Below are positions 8,601 to 17,392 of a stretch of 64,000 nucleotides of DNA, piece by piece (positions within the stretch are counted from its first letter, which is position 1; every line of letters starts with the position of its first letter). The position numbers and the translations under genes were made by a program. The DNA comes from Hohaiivirga grylli (lineage in GTDB: Bacteria > Pseudomonadota > Alphaproteobacteria > Rhizobiales > Beijerinckiaceae): the NCBI RefSeq assembly GCF_039655745.1, contig NZ_JBBYXI010000001.1:806001-870000 (forward strand), given 5' to 3'. Under the pieces are notes generated by a model, which was not told the DNA's origin, made no database searches, and saw only the letters and a program-made list of their open reading frames with translations.

Positions 8601-9593
8601 ATGAAATACTCTAAACCTTATTTATCTCCATCTGAACAAATTGAGCTTCTTGTTAGCCGTGGTATGCATGTTCAAGATACGGATGTAGCCCAGCAATATT
8701 TGGTGGGGATAGGATATTATAGGTTAAGTGCCTATTGGTTTCCTTTTAGGAAGAAAATCCCAAGTTCTCCAGTGCCTGCTCCGAGTATAACAGGTCGGTA
8801 TATGGTTTTAGATGAATTTGTTGAGGATGCAAATTTTCAAAATATTATAGATATTTATAATTTTGATAGAAAATTACGACTAATAATCTTAGATGCTTTA
8901 GAGAGAATTGAGATTGCATTGCGTACTGATGTTGCATTGCTTTTAGGAAAATTGAGTCCTGTTGCGCATAGACATCAACAATACTTAAATGGTAACTTTA
9001 CAAGGCATATTCCAAAAGAAAAAAATAATACAAGACATTTTGAATGGTTAGAGAGGCAAGATCACTTATTCTTAAGATCAAAAGAGATATTTGCCCAGCA
9101 TTTTAAAACTAAATACAATTCAGATGCCCATCCACCTATTTGGATTGCTGTTGAGGCTTGGGACTTTGGTTTGTTGTCAGTATTTTTCCAAGGAATGAAA
9201 CCTGAAGATCAAAATAATATAGCTTTAAAGTATAAAATTCCAAATGGACTTTTACTTTCCAAGTGGATACGGAGTCTAAATGATTGTCGTAATATTTGTG
9301 CTCATCATGGAAGGTTATGGGATCGCGGAGTCGTAAATTATCCAGAATGGGAACAGCTTTCCGACAATGAATTTTTGTGTCACATATTAATGAATAAAGT
9401 GTCTTGTCGTAAAATTTATAGTACTTTTTTATGTATCGCTTATTTTATGAGAAGTATGTCTTTCGGAGCAGATTGGCTGAAAGATTTTATCTTGCATATG
9501 CAGAGTTTTCCAGCTGGATCTTGCTTGTCTCTTTCTGACGCAGGCTTTCCAAAAGATTGGGAAACACTTCCTATCTGGGTAATAGACCAATAA
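8601..9593 (+). CDS. Abi_2 family abortive-infection protein (AbiD/AbiF type)
   Basis: Members of this family abort phage infection; they belong to the HEPN superfamily, whose RxxxxH motif is often an RNase active site. Visible landmarks: GIGYYRLSAYWFPFR (37-50), the RIEIALRTD helix (102-110), EAWDFGLLSVFF (185-196) and RNICAH (Arg230-His235), followed by HGRLWDR. The length of 330 is typical. The gene is AT-rich compared with its neighbours. It may be controlled by the RNA structure just upstream. It ends directly against the convergent rmuC stop, with no terminator between. Likely a horizontally acquired defence gene; the target is unknown. Confidence 0.85.
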   Translation: MKYSKPYLSPSEQIELLVSRGMHVQDTDVAQQYLVGIGYYRLSAYWFPFRKKIPSSPVPAPSITGRYMVLDEFVEDANFQNIIDIYNFDRKLRLIILDALERIEIALRTDVALLLGKLSPVAHRHQQYLNGNFTRHIPKEKNNTRHFEWLERQDHLFLRSKEIFAQHFKTKYNSDAHPPIWIAVEAWDFGLLSVFFQGMKPEDQNNIALKYKIPNGLLLSKWIRSLNDCRNICAHHGRLWDRGVVNYPEWEQLSDNEFLCHILMNKVSCRKIYSTFLCIAYFMRSMSFGADWLKDFILHMQSFPAGSCLSLSDAGFPKDWETLPIWVIDQ

Positions 9594-10793
9594 TCAATCG
9601 ACAATCCGCAAACTTTGCTGAACCGGTAGTCTCTCTGTATCCGGCTCCGGATGTTTAGCTATGCTGGGCTTTTCTTCAAACTCAAGCGCTTCAATTTTCT
9701 GGCCGCGTTTGGTGATCTTGTCGGTTGATGTGCGGATCATCGCAACATCATCCTGTGCCTGACGGAAGTGTGTATCAAGTTTGGCAACACGGTCAGACAG
9801 GCGTGTGACGTCCACCAAAAGATGCTGGACTTCTGTCTGGATGATATGTGCTTCTTCACGGATACGGGCGTCCTTCACCAGTGACTGCATGACCTGAATG
9901 GCTAAGGTCAGCAGGGAAGGTGAGACAATCATAATCCGGGCTTTGTGGGCCTTCTGGACGATATCATCAAAATATTCTGCAATATCGGCGTAAATGGACT
10001 CTGCCGGAACGAAGAGCAGGGCAATATCCTGTGTTTCTCCGGCAATGAAGTAGCGTTCCGAAATGGCCTTGATATGTGTGTTGAGGTCATTACGTACCTG
10101 TGCAGAGGCAAGTTTGCGTGCGTCATCGGTTTTTGCTTCCCGAAGTAGATTAAACGCTTCGAGCGGGAACTTTGCATCAATAACGAGACCCCGTTCATCA
10201 CCGGGTAAATGAACAAGGCAATCTGGCCGCTTGCCATTGGAGAGGGTGACCTGAAACTGATAGGAGCCGATGGGCAACCCGTCCCTGATAATCGCTTCCA
10301 TGCGTCCCTGCCCGTAGGCACCACGGGTTTGCTTGTTGGACAGAACATCCTTCAGGCCGACAATTTCGCCAGTCAGGTTTGAGAGGTTCTTTTGGGCTGC
10401 ATCAATCAGAGCAAGGCGTTCATTTAGTTTTGCAAGGTTCTCGTTCTGATGACGGCTGGTGCTTTCTAAACTCTGGCCAACGCGATGCTGCAAGCCATCC
10501 AGTCGCTCAGCGAGAGCGCGAACCATATCACTCTGGCGCGAACCGAAAACCTCGGCAATGGTCTGCATCCGCCCGCTCATTTCCATTTGCAGGCGATTAA
10601 GTTCATTAACGTGCTGTTCCATTTCTCGCGTGCGTTCAACTTCCATAGCCTGCGTAAAGGCCTGTTCACGCCGGGAGCGGCTCTGCATAATGATGAGCGT
10701 AATGAGCAGGATGATAATTGCCAGTCCGCCATAAAGCGTCAGCTGCCCCCAGGTGAGGGGATGGGAACCTATTGTAACAATTATTTCATTCAT
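9594..10793 (-). CDS. rmuC: DNA recombination protein RmuC
   Basis: RmuC limits inversions and rearrangements at repeats; its central domain is related to nucleases. The 399 residues comprise an N-terminal membrane segment (LTLYGGLAIIILLITLIIM), a long coiled coil (about 35-150) and the RmuC domain (GAYGQGRMEAIIRDGLP, LPGDERGLVIDAKFPLEAF, LFVPAESIYADIAE). The ATG at 10793 is preferred to an upstream TTG at 10814 because it leaves the membrane segment near the N-terminus; no strong ribosome site is visible for either. Confidence 0.9.
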   Translation of the reverse strand: MNEIIVTIGSHPLTWGQLTLYGGLAIIILLITLIIMQSRSRREQAFTQAMEVERTREMEQHVNELNRLQMEMSGRMQTIAEVFGSRQSDMVRALAERLDGLQHRVGQSLESTSRHQNENLAKLNERLALIDAAQKNLSNLTGEIVGLKDVLSNKQTRGAYGQGRMEAIIRDGLPIGSYQFQVTLSNGKRPDCLVHLPGDERGLVIDAKFPLEAFNLLREAKTDDARKLASAQVRNDLNTHIKAISERYFIAGETQDIALLFVPAESIYADIAEYFDDIVQKAHKARIMIVSPSLLTLAIQVMQSLVKDARIREEAHIIQTEVQHLLVDVTRLSDRVAKLDTHFRQAQDDVAMIRTSTDKITKRGQKIEALEFEEKPSIAKHPEPDTERLPVQQSLRIVD

Positions 10794-10907
10794 CTGTTCG
10801 AATCGTGCTCTCAAGAATGTTCACGAAATGTACTCTTGTTATCTTTCATACGCCACCCCTAATACGTTTAATGGTAAAAAGAGTTTCATAGGGTATGGAG
10901 AAGTGTA

Positions 10908-11522
10908 ATGGGTTCTTCTGTTGGTGAGCGCTTAAGAAGCATCCGAAAACAGCTTGCGCTTAAGCAGGCTGAAATGGCTGCACATATGTTCATGAGTGTT
11001 AAGGGGTGGCAACTGCTTGAAACACCAAAGGCTGCTCCTAGTGCTCAAACACTCACAAAGCTTACAGAGCTTGGGTTTAGTGCTGACTGGATACTGACAG
11101 GGCAAGGCTCAATGCGCTTTGATGATGGCGTGCTTCTCGAAGCTGGGCAGGAACTGGGAACAGAGTTCAATCCTTACGTGCAGGCTATCGAATCCTTTAA
11201 AAACAAGGATCCTAAGCCTTCCGAAACATCCCAAAGCCCGCACGAGGCTATGCGTGAAACTGTGACTGTGACAGGTACCGACCCTGAATTGATGGTGCGC
11301 ACGACAGGCATGGTTGAAAGCGTTTACAGAATTAACGGCATCAACCTGTCCATGTCTGATGTCATACGCATTGGGGTGCCTTACTACGACCGCCTGCGGG
11401 CAATCTCTGTGACAGGAACAGAAGATGAGCGCTTAGCGCTTCTCTCTCTGTTAAAGGCGTGGCTTGAAAAGGATATCTCCACAACGGCCAGCAGTTCAAA
11501 CAATAGCAAAGCCTCGGCTTGA
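10908..11522 (+). CDS. XRE-family transcriptional regulator, phage repressor-like
   Basis: 204 residues with an N-terminal helix-turn-helix (about 5-65: VGERLRSIRKQLALKQAEMAAHMFMSVKGWQLLE), close to the Bacteriophage CI repressor HTH type, including the closing GFSADWILTGQGSMRF signature. The rest is a low-complexity linker and a C-terminal helical part without the Ser-Lys peptidase motifs of LexA/CI, so self-cleavage is not expected. GGAG precedes the ATG. It stands alone, divergent from rmuC. Targets unknown. Confidence 0.8.
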   Translation: MGSSVGERLRSIRKQLALKQAEMAAHMFMSVKGWQLLETPKAAPSAQTLTKLTELGFSADWILTGQGSMRFDDGVLLEAGQELGTEFNPYVQAIESFKNKDPKPSETSQSPHEAMRETVTVTGTDPELMVRTTGMVESVYRINGINLSMSDVIRIGVPYYDRLRAISVTGTEDERLALLSLLKAWLEKDISTTASSSNNSKASA

Positions 11523-12048
11523 AACTAATCAAGACTTGAAGTTTAAATCAGCTATTGACTTATTGATCTTGCGTCCTAGCGAAATGAAAAGACCCAGTCA
11601 TATTTGACAGTATACAAAAGTCTGATTTGGCGATTTCCGTTATTTTTCTGAGAAAAAGCAGGATTCATTATCTGTAATTTCAGTATCTGATTGATAAGAT
11701 TATTCGAGGCGCTTTCGAAAGCCTTTTGAAGCCCGTCCGGGACAATCTTCCTAACTGTAAATCCAAGTGGCAGTATTTCCTGATACTGTGTGCCACTGTA
11801 AAAATGGGATAATAAAAAAGCACCCGGTTACCGCGCGCCCGAATGCCTTATCTCTCAACACTTACCCACCACATCCCGCCTACTGTAATATCTAATATCA
11901 GATAACAGGGTAACAGCCTTATGCGTATTAATGGGGTATTTAAAATATATTTAGAACAGATATCTTTTGCATTTATGGCAGACTGGTTTATCTGTTTTCG
12001 ACGGTCCTGTTTGACCGGGCTTTCATAAACGCTTATGTGCATTTCATT
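11523..12048. other. 526-nt intergenic region before def
   Basis: No convincing gene. It holds a hairpin at 11766-11797 (AGTGG and CAGTAT pairing with ATACTG and CCACT, 6-nt loop, TGTG bulge) and a short palindrome TCAAGACTTGA near 11530. Neither has a T-run. The region could encode a small RNA or hold the def promoter; nothing decides this. Confidence 0.4.
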
Positions 12049-12567
12049 ATGGCTATCAGACCTCTTGTTATTTTACCGGACTCGCAGCTGCGGCTGAAAT
12101 CGCAGCCTGTTGAGACAATTACTGACGAAATCCGTACTCTGGCAGAAGATATGCTGGAGACGATGTACGATGCGCCGGGTGTTGGTCTGGCCGCAATCCA
12201 GATTGGCGTGCCAAAACGTGTCGTCACGATTGATGTGGCCGATGAGGAAGAAAAGCCGGAACCTCTGGTTCTCATCAATCCTGAGATTATTGCTTCTTCA
12301 GAAGAAACAAAGCTTTATCAGGAAGGGTGCCTGTCTATTCCGGAGTATTATGCCGAGGTTGAGCGTCCGGCTGAAGTGACTTTCCGCTATATGGATCTGG
12401 ATGGCAAAATAATTGAGCGCGAGGCTGATGGCTTGCTGGCTGTCTGTGTTCAGCATGAGCTTGATCATCTGAATGGCGTGCTGTTCATTGATCACCTGTC
12501 TCGTCTTAAGCGTGAGCTGGTCATTCGCAAGTTCACTAAAATTGCCAAACGTGAGGGAAATCTCTGA
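12049..12567 (+). CDS. def: Peptide deformylase
   Basis: Removes the N-formyl group from nascent proteins; a metalloenzyme. All three motifs are present: GVGLAAIQIG (44-53), EGCLSIP with metal ligand Cys94, and HELDH with ligands His136 and His140 and catalytic Glu137. The ATG at 12049 gives 172 residues, close to the family norm, and the usual N-terminus MAIRPLVILPD; an in-frame GTG lies 12 nt upstream. It overlaps fmt by one base (TGATG), so translation is coupled. Confidence 0.96.
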   Translation: MAIRPLVILPDSQLRLKSQPVETITDEIRTLAEDMLETMYDAPGVGLAAIQIGVPKRVVTIDVADEEEKPEPLVLINPEIIASSEETKLYQEGCLSIPEYYAEVERPAEVTFRYMDLDGKIIEREADGLLAVCVQHELDHLNGVLFIDHLSRLKRELVIRKFTKIAKREGNL

Positions 12568-13502
12568 TGAGCCTGCGCGTCGTTTTTATGGGAACACCCG
12601 ATTTTGCCGTTCCGACGCTCTCCGAGATTGTCGGGCAGGGTTATGAAGTGGTCGCCTCCTATACCCGTCAGCCTGCTGCCGCGGGACGTGGTATGGAGCT
12701 GCGCCGCTCTCCTGTACATGAAATGGCTGACAGATACGGTATTCCTGTTTTTACGCCGAGTACGCTCAGGACAGAGGAAGAGCAGGCGCTTTTCCGCTCC
12801 CATAATGCCGATGTTGCTGTTGTCGTGGCTTATGGAATGTTGCTGCCAAAAGCTATTCTTGATACGCCGACTTTAGGTTGTCTCAATCTTCATGGATCAT
12901 TGCTGCCACGCTGGCGAGGAGCGGCCCCTATTCAGCGTTCCATCATGGCTGGAGATGCCGAAAGTGGCGTTGCTGTCATGAAAATGGAAGAGGGACTGGA
13001 TACGGGCCCCGTTGCCATGGTTGAGCGTATTGCCATTACACAGGATATGACGGCTTCAGAGCTCCATGACCGTATGATGGTGCTGGGAGCCGACCTTATG
13101 GTACGGGCTCTGGCTGCACTCTCGCGTAATGCTCTTGGTTTTACACCTCAGCCTGAGGAAGGCGTGACATACGCCCAGAAGATCACCAATGCTGAGGCAC
13201 GCATTGACTGGGCTATGCCTGCGCAACAGTTACATGATCATATCCGTGGACTGTCTCCTTTTCCCGGTGCTTTCTTTGAGGCTGATTTCGGGAAGGGTAA
13301 GGAGCGTGTCAAAGTTCTGCGGACACAGCTTGTCGATGCCAAGGGTGAGGCTGGTGTTTTGCTGGATGAGCATGGAACCGTTGGTTGTGCAAATGGTGCC
13401 TTGAAGCTGGTTCAGGTGCAGCGTTCCGGTAAATCGCCCATGGCTTTTGATGAGTTTGCGCGTGGGGCACGTATTGGTGCCGGTACACGTTTTTTCGTAT
13501 GA
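12567..13502 (+). CDS. fmt: Methionyl-tRNA formyltransferase
   Basis: Formylates the initiator Met-tRNA using 10-formyl-tetrahydrofolate. The 311 residues show the N-terminal formyltransferase fold (RVVFMGTPDFAVPTL) and the substrate motif LNLHGSLLPRWRGAAPIQ around residues 108-125. The C-terminal domain (FPGAFFEADFGKGKERVKVL) binds tRNA. It is coupled to def by a one-base overlap; def removes later what fmt adds. truA follows after 30 nt. Confidence 0.97.
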   Translation: MSLRVVFMGTPDFAVPTLSEIVGQGYEVVASYTRQPAAAGRGMELRRSPVHEMADRYGIPVFTPSTLRTEEEQALFRSHNADVAVVVAYGMLLPKAILDTPTLGCLNLHGSLLPRWRGAAPIQRSIMAGDAESGVAVMKMEEGLDTGPVAMVERIAITQDMTASELHDRMMVLGADLMVRALAALSRNALGFTPQPEEGVTYAQKITNAEARIDWAMPAQQLHDHIRGLSPFPGAFFEADFGKGKERVKVLRTQLVDAKGEAGVLLDEHGTVGCANGALKLVQVQRSGKSPMAFDEFARGARIGAGTRFFV

Positions 13503-13532
13503 GCAGGTTGAAGGCTTTAACGGAGTTATCCG

Positions 13533-14282
13533 ATGCCACGTTATAAACTGGTCATCGAATATGATGGCACGCCTTACTATGGCTGGCAGCTTCAGGCTGA
13601 ACACCCTTCTGTTCAGGGGGCACTTGAAGCCGCGATTGAAAAGTTCTCAGGTCACCCTGTCAGGGTACAATGTGCAGGCCGGACAGATGCTGGTGTCCAT
13701 GCGACCAGTCAGGTCGTTAATGTTGATCTGGAAAAGGATATGCGTGCCGATACGGTACGTGATGCTTGCAACGCGCACCTAAAAAATGCCCGGGAACTGG
13801 TTTCTGTGTTATCGGCAGAACTGGTTGACGAAAGCTTCAATGCACGCATTTCCGCACGGAAACGGCATTACCTTTATCGCATTCTTAATCGCCGCTCCTT
13901 GCCTGCTCTTGATGCCAACCGTGTCTGGCATGTGCCGTGGCAGCTGGATGCTGATATTATGCATGAGGCTGCGCAGACTCTGCTGGGGCATCATGATTTT
14001 TCAACTTTCCGGTCTTCTGAGTGCCAGGCAAAGAGTCCGATCAAGACGTTGGATCGGTTAGATGTTGAGCGCATCGGTGATGAAATCCGTATCTTCGCGT
14101 CTGCACGTTCGTTCCTGCACCATCAGGTTCGCTCTATGGTCGGGACGATAGCCAAAGCTGGAGCAGGTCGCTGGAGTGTTGCAGATGTCAGAGCTGCCCT
14201 CGATGCCAGAGACCGCAGCCGCTGCGGCCCAATGGCCCCATCCACCGGGCTTTATCTCATTGGTGTTGATTACGAAGGGTGA
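13533..14282 (+). CDS. truA: tRNA pseudouridine(38-40) synthase TruA
   Basis: Makes pseudouridine at positions 38-40 of tRNA anticodon arms. The 249-residue protein has the N-terminal LVIEYDGTPYYGWQ and the catalytic Asp52 in CAGRTDAGVHA, plus the conserved ARSFLHHQVRSMVG late motif. A GGAG ribosome site lies before the ATG. It is the third gene of a def-fmt-truA translation operon, a common alphaproteobacterial order, and converges on hemA with 6 nt between stops. Confidence 0.97.
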   Translation: MPRYKLVIEYDGTPYYGWQLQAEHPSVQGALEAAIEKFSGHPVRVQCAGRTDAGVHATSQVVNVDLEKDMRADTVRDACNAHLKNARELVSVLSAELVDESFNARISARKRHYLYRILNRRSLPALDANRVWHVPWQLDADIMHEAAQTLLGHHDFSTFRSSECQAKSPIKTLDRLDVERIGDEIRIFASARSFLHHQVRSMVGTIAKAGAGRWSVADVRAALDARDRSRCGPMAPSTGLYLIGVDYEG

Positions 14283-14288
14283 TCAGGC

Positions 14289-15539
14289 TCATAGCTTGCC
14301 ACCAAAAGGGCATTGGGCTGGTTGAACCTGCTGTCTGTCATTGGCAACGCGATAGCGTGCAAAGGTTTCTCCCAGAGCTAAGACCAGATCATCCATCATC
14401 TTGTCCGTGTGAAACGGGTTCGGTGTGAGACGTAATCTCTCTGTTCCCTTCGGCACTGTTGGGTAATTGATCGGTTGAACGTATATTCCGTATTCAACCA
14501 TCAGAGTATCAGATATCTTTTTGGTCAGTACCGGACAGCCCACTTTGACCGGAACAATATGTGATGGGCTGTCCATCAGGGGAAGCTCTGCTTCACGCAA
14601 CATTCTTTTCAGACGCGCTGCACGTTCCTGATGGCGTAATCTGATTTTGTTGTCCTGTGTGAGGGAACGGATACTTGCAATTGCAGCTGAAACCGTTGCA
14701 GGTGGCAGGGAAGTCGTGAAAATAAAGCCGGCCGCATAACTGCGGATTGCATCAATAACGGCTTTTGAAGCTGCGATATAACCACCATGGCATCCAAAAG
14801 CCTTGGCAAGCGTACCTTCAATAATTGTCAGCCTTTTCTCTGCATGATCCTGTTGGGAGACACCGCCCCCGTTATGGCCATACATGCCGACAGCATGGAC
14901 TTCATCAAGATATGTCATCGCGCCATATTGATCAGCCAGATCACAGATTTCGTTGATGGGGCCGAAATCACCATCCATTGAGTACAGAGATTCAAAGGCA
15001 ATGAGCTTTGGTCTGTCATAACGTTCTGCTTTGAGCAGCTCTTCCAGATGATCAAGGTCATTATGACGGAATATCTTGCGTTCACTTCCGGAAAAACGAA
15101 TGCCCTCAATCATTGAGGCATGGTTATTTTCATCCGAGAAGATGATCAGATCCGGAAAGATTTTACCAAGCGTTGAAAGTGTTGCGCTGTTGGATACATA
15201 GCCGGATGTGAAGAGCAGGGCTGCTTCCTTGTTATGTAAAGAAGATAACTCTTTTTCTAAAGCAATATGGAGCTGGTGCGTTCCTGATATGTTGCGTGTG
15301 CCACCAGAGCCTGCCCCCATACGATCAAGAGCAGATTTGCCGGCATCAATAACTTCTGGTCTCAAGCCTTGCCCCAGGTAGTCATTCCCGCACCAGATAA
15401 CGACATGCTCGGGTCCGGGGCCATGGTTACGTGCAAGAGGATAAATATCCTTATCCCTTTCCAGCCGTGCAAAGACGCGATAACGTCCCTCTGATTTGAC
15501 TTTCTGGATTGCAGATAGAAATGCTGCTTCGTAATGCAT
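14289..15539 (-). CDS. hemA: 5-aminolevulinate synthase
   Basis: PLP enzyme condensing glycine and succinyl-CoA, the first step of haem synthesis by the C4 route found in Alphaproteobacteria. The 416 residues include NDYLGQG, GSGGTRNISGTHQLH (78-91), LDEVHAVGMYG (211-221) and the Schiff-base Lys246 in EGTLAKAFGCHGGY. Length and motifs distinguish it from the related KBL and BioF acyltransferases, in particular the GTRNISGT stretch. It stands alone, divergent from the next gene. Confidence 0.96.
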   Translation of the reverse strand: MHYEAAFLSAIQKVKSEGRYRVFARLERDKDIYPLARNHGPGPEHVVIWCGNDYLGQGLRPEVIDAGKSALDRMGAGSGGTRNISGTHQLHIALEKELSSLHNKEAALLFTSGYVSNSATLSTLGKIFPDLIIFSDENNHASMIEGIRFSGSERKIFRHNDLDHLEELLKAERYDRPKLIAFESLYSMDGDFGPINEICDLADQYGAMTYLDEVHAVGMYGHNGGGVSQQDHAEKRLTIIEGTLAKAFGCHGGYIAASKAVIDAIRSYAAGFIFTTSLPPATVSAAIASIRSLTQDNKIRLRHQERAARLKRMLREAELPLMDSPSHIVPVKVGCPVLTKKISDTLMVEYGIYVQPINYPTVPKGTERLRLTPNPFHTDKMMDDLVLALGETFARYRVANDRQQVQPAQCPFGGKL

Positions 15540-15698
15540 GGCATTCTTTCTTATGATCGTTGCGGGGAATGCTTGTTTTTAAGTTTTCTAATGAGTCTCA
15601 CCGTTAATTAGGTTAGCAGAAACGAATTTCCAGAAGTAAAAATGCTTTTTTGAGTTTGGAAATAAATATCCAGATTCTTTAATAGGAACGATGTTGTC

Positions 15699-16574
15699 AT
15701 GACGATTGACCCACCTAAGCTTTTTATTTTTGGCATGGGGTATTCCAGCCTTTGTTTCATTGAACTTTACGGGCATCTGTTCTCTGAAATTGCAGGGACC
15801 GTTCGCTCTGTAGAGAAGGCGCAACAGCTGCAGCGGTTTGGTATCAGGGCTTTATCGTTCGATGATCCGATGGTCAGTACGGAATTGGCTGATGCCGGAG
15901 TTGTTCTGTCATCAATCCCTCCCTTGGAGGGTCATGATCCCGTCCTTGAGCAGTTTGGTAGTGAGATGGCTCAGCTCAAGCAGGGGCATTGGTTCGGCTA
16001 TCTCTCAACAACAGGTGTCTACGGAGATCGGGACGGAGAATGGACTGATGAGGAGACTGAGATCAGTCCCGTTTCTGCGCATTCCAAAGACAGGGCTCAG
16101 ATCGAGCAGCTTTGGCTGGATTGGGGCGCAAAACACCATAAGGCTGTTCATATTTTCAGACTGACCGGAATTTATGGTCCGGGACGCAATCCGCTAGAAA
16201 ATTTGTTACGCGGCCGTGCGCAAAACATTATCAAGGAAGGGCAGGTTTTTAACCGTATCCACGTTGAGGATATCTGTGGGACATTGATGGCCTCCATCAA
16301 ACGGCCGAATGCCGGACGGATTTATAATGTCTCTGATGATGAGCCTGCGCCCATGCAGGATGTTATTCGCTATGCTGCTGAATTGATGGATGTGAATGCC
16401 CCTGCTGAGGTTCCGTTCGATAAGGCAGAGCTAAGCCCGATGGGACGTAGTTTTTATTCAGAAAACAAACGTATTTGTAACAAACGCATCAAAGAAGAGC
16501 TTGGAGTTGAATTGAGATATCCAACCTATAGAGATGGGCTAAAGGCGATGTGGGATGTTATGTCCGAAAAATAA
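15699..16574 (+). CDS. SDR/NAD-dependent epimerase-dehydratase family protein (YeeZ-like)
   Basis: 291 residues with an N-terminal Rossmann nucleotide-binding segment (LFIFGMGYSSLCFIE, about 8-22). Further landmarks are GYLSTTGVYGDRDGEW with a possible catalytic Tyr, FRLTGIYGPGRNP, and NRIHVEDICGTLMASI. These are typical of extended/atypical SDR proteins of the YeeZ group. Substrate unknown. AGGAACG precedes the ATG. It ends at a strong terminator shared with kduD. Confidence 0.85.
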   Translation: MTIDPPKLFIFGMGYSSLCFIELYGHLFSEIAGTVRSVEKAQQLQRFGIRALSFDDPMVSTELADAGVVLSSIPPLEGHDPVLEQFGSEMAQLKQGHWFGYLSTTGVYGDRDGEWTDEETEISPVSAHSKDRAQIEQLWLDWGAKHHKAVHIFRLTGIYGPGRNPLENLLRGRAQNIIKEGQVFNRIHVEDICGTLMASIKRPNAGRIYNVSDDEPAPMQDVIRYAAELMDVNAPAEVPFDKAELSPMGRSFYSENKRICNKRIKEELGVELRYPTYRDGLKAMWDVMSEK

Positions 16575-16588
16575 ATAGGCATAAAAGA

Positions 16589-16615
16589 AAAGGCCCGGTT
16601 AACCGGGCCTTTTTT
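16589..16615. terminator. Bidirectional terminator
   Basis: Stem AGGCCCGG/CCGGGCCT with a TTAA loop, flanked by an A-run before and a T-run after, between the convergent SDR and kduD genes. It should work in both directions. Confidence 0.93.
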
Positions 16616-16618
16616 GGA

Positions 16619-17380
16619 TTAGCGGGCGAGCCAGCCACCATCGACAGGTAATGTTATGCCCTGCACGTAATCTGATGCAGCCGAGGCCAGAAAGACGACA
16701 GCGCCACCAAGATCAGATGGCTTACCCCAGCGCGCTGCTGGAATACGGCCAAGAATCTCGGAACTGCGGGCCTCATCCTGACGAAGGGCCTGCGTATTAT
16801 TCGTGGCCATATAGCCGGGGGCAATCGCATTAACGTTGATGCTCTTCGATGCCCATTCATTGGCCATCAGCTTGGTCAGGCCGGCAACACCGCTTTTTGA
16901 AGCGGTATAGGATGGAACACGAATACCACCCTGATAGGATAGCATGGAGGCAATGTTGATAATCTTGCCGCCCTTGCCGTCTGCCATCATGTTGCGGGCT
17001 ACTGCCTGCGACAGAAAGAAGACCGTTTTCAGGTTGATGTTGATGACATCATCCCAATCCTGCTCTGAGAAATCAATTGCATCATTGCGACGGATAATGC
17101 CGGCATTGTTGACGAGAATATCAATGCGTGGGCCATGTTTGAGGGTTTCCGCGATAATACCGTCAATTGGTTCCTGCGAAATCAGGTTTGCCTGAATGCC
17201 GTGGAATTTCTGGCCTGTCTTTTCAATAAGTTTAGCTGTCTCATCCATGGAAACAATGGACACGCCGACAATATTTGCGCCAGCTTCAGCAAGGGCCAGA
17301 GCCATTCCCTGACCAAGGCCAGTATCCGCTCCTGTAACGAGGGCAGTTTTTCCAGAAAGATTAAATGGATTCGTTGTCAT
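16619..17380 (-). CDS. kduD: 2-dehydro-3-deoxy-D-gluconate 5-dehydrogenase
   Basis: SDR enzyme of unsaturated-uronate (pectin/alginate-type) breakdown, acting after KduI to give 2-keto-3-deoxygluconate. The 253 residues equal the E. coli protein length. Motifs: TGADTGLGQGMA cofactor loop, NNAGIIRR, catalytic YTASKSG, and NVNAIAPGYMATNNT. GAGGAG lies 8 nt before the ATG at 17380, which decides the start over upstream GTG/ATG codons. It follows kduI after 12 nt. Its product can feed KDG phosphorylation and KDPG cleavage. Confidence 0.93.
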   Translation of the reverse strand: MTTNPFNLSGKTALVTGADTGLGQGMALALAEAGANIVGVSIVSMDETAKLIEKTGQKFHGIQANLISQEPIDGIIAETLKHGPRIDILVNNAGIIRRNDAIDFSEQDWDDVININLKTVFFLSQAVARNMMADGKGGKIINIASMLSYQGGIRVPSYTASKSGVAGLTKLMANEWASKSINVNAIAPGYMATNNTQALRQDEARSSEILGRIPAARWGKPSDLGGAVVFLASAASDYVQGITLPVDGGWLAR

Positions 17381-17392
17381 TCTCATCACTCC

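Noticed and set aside
11523..12048. Small RNA such as 6S or SRP RNA in the gap before def
   Set aside because: A hairpin exists, but I could not match the conserved parts of either RNA, and no promoter-terminator pair frames it.
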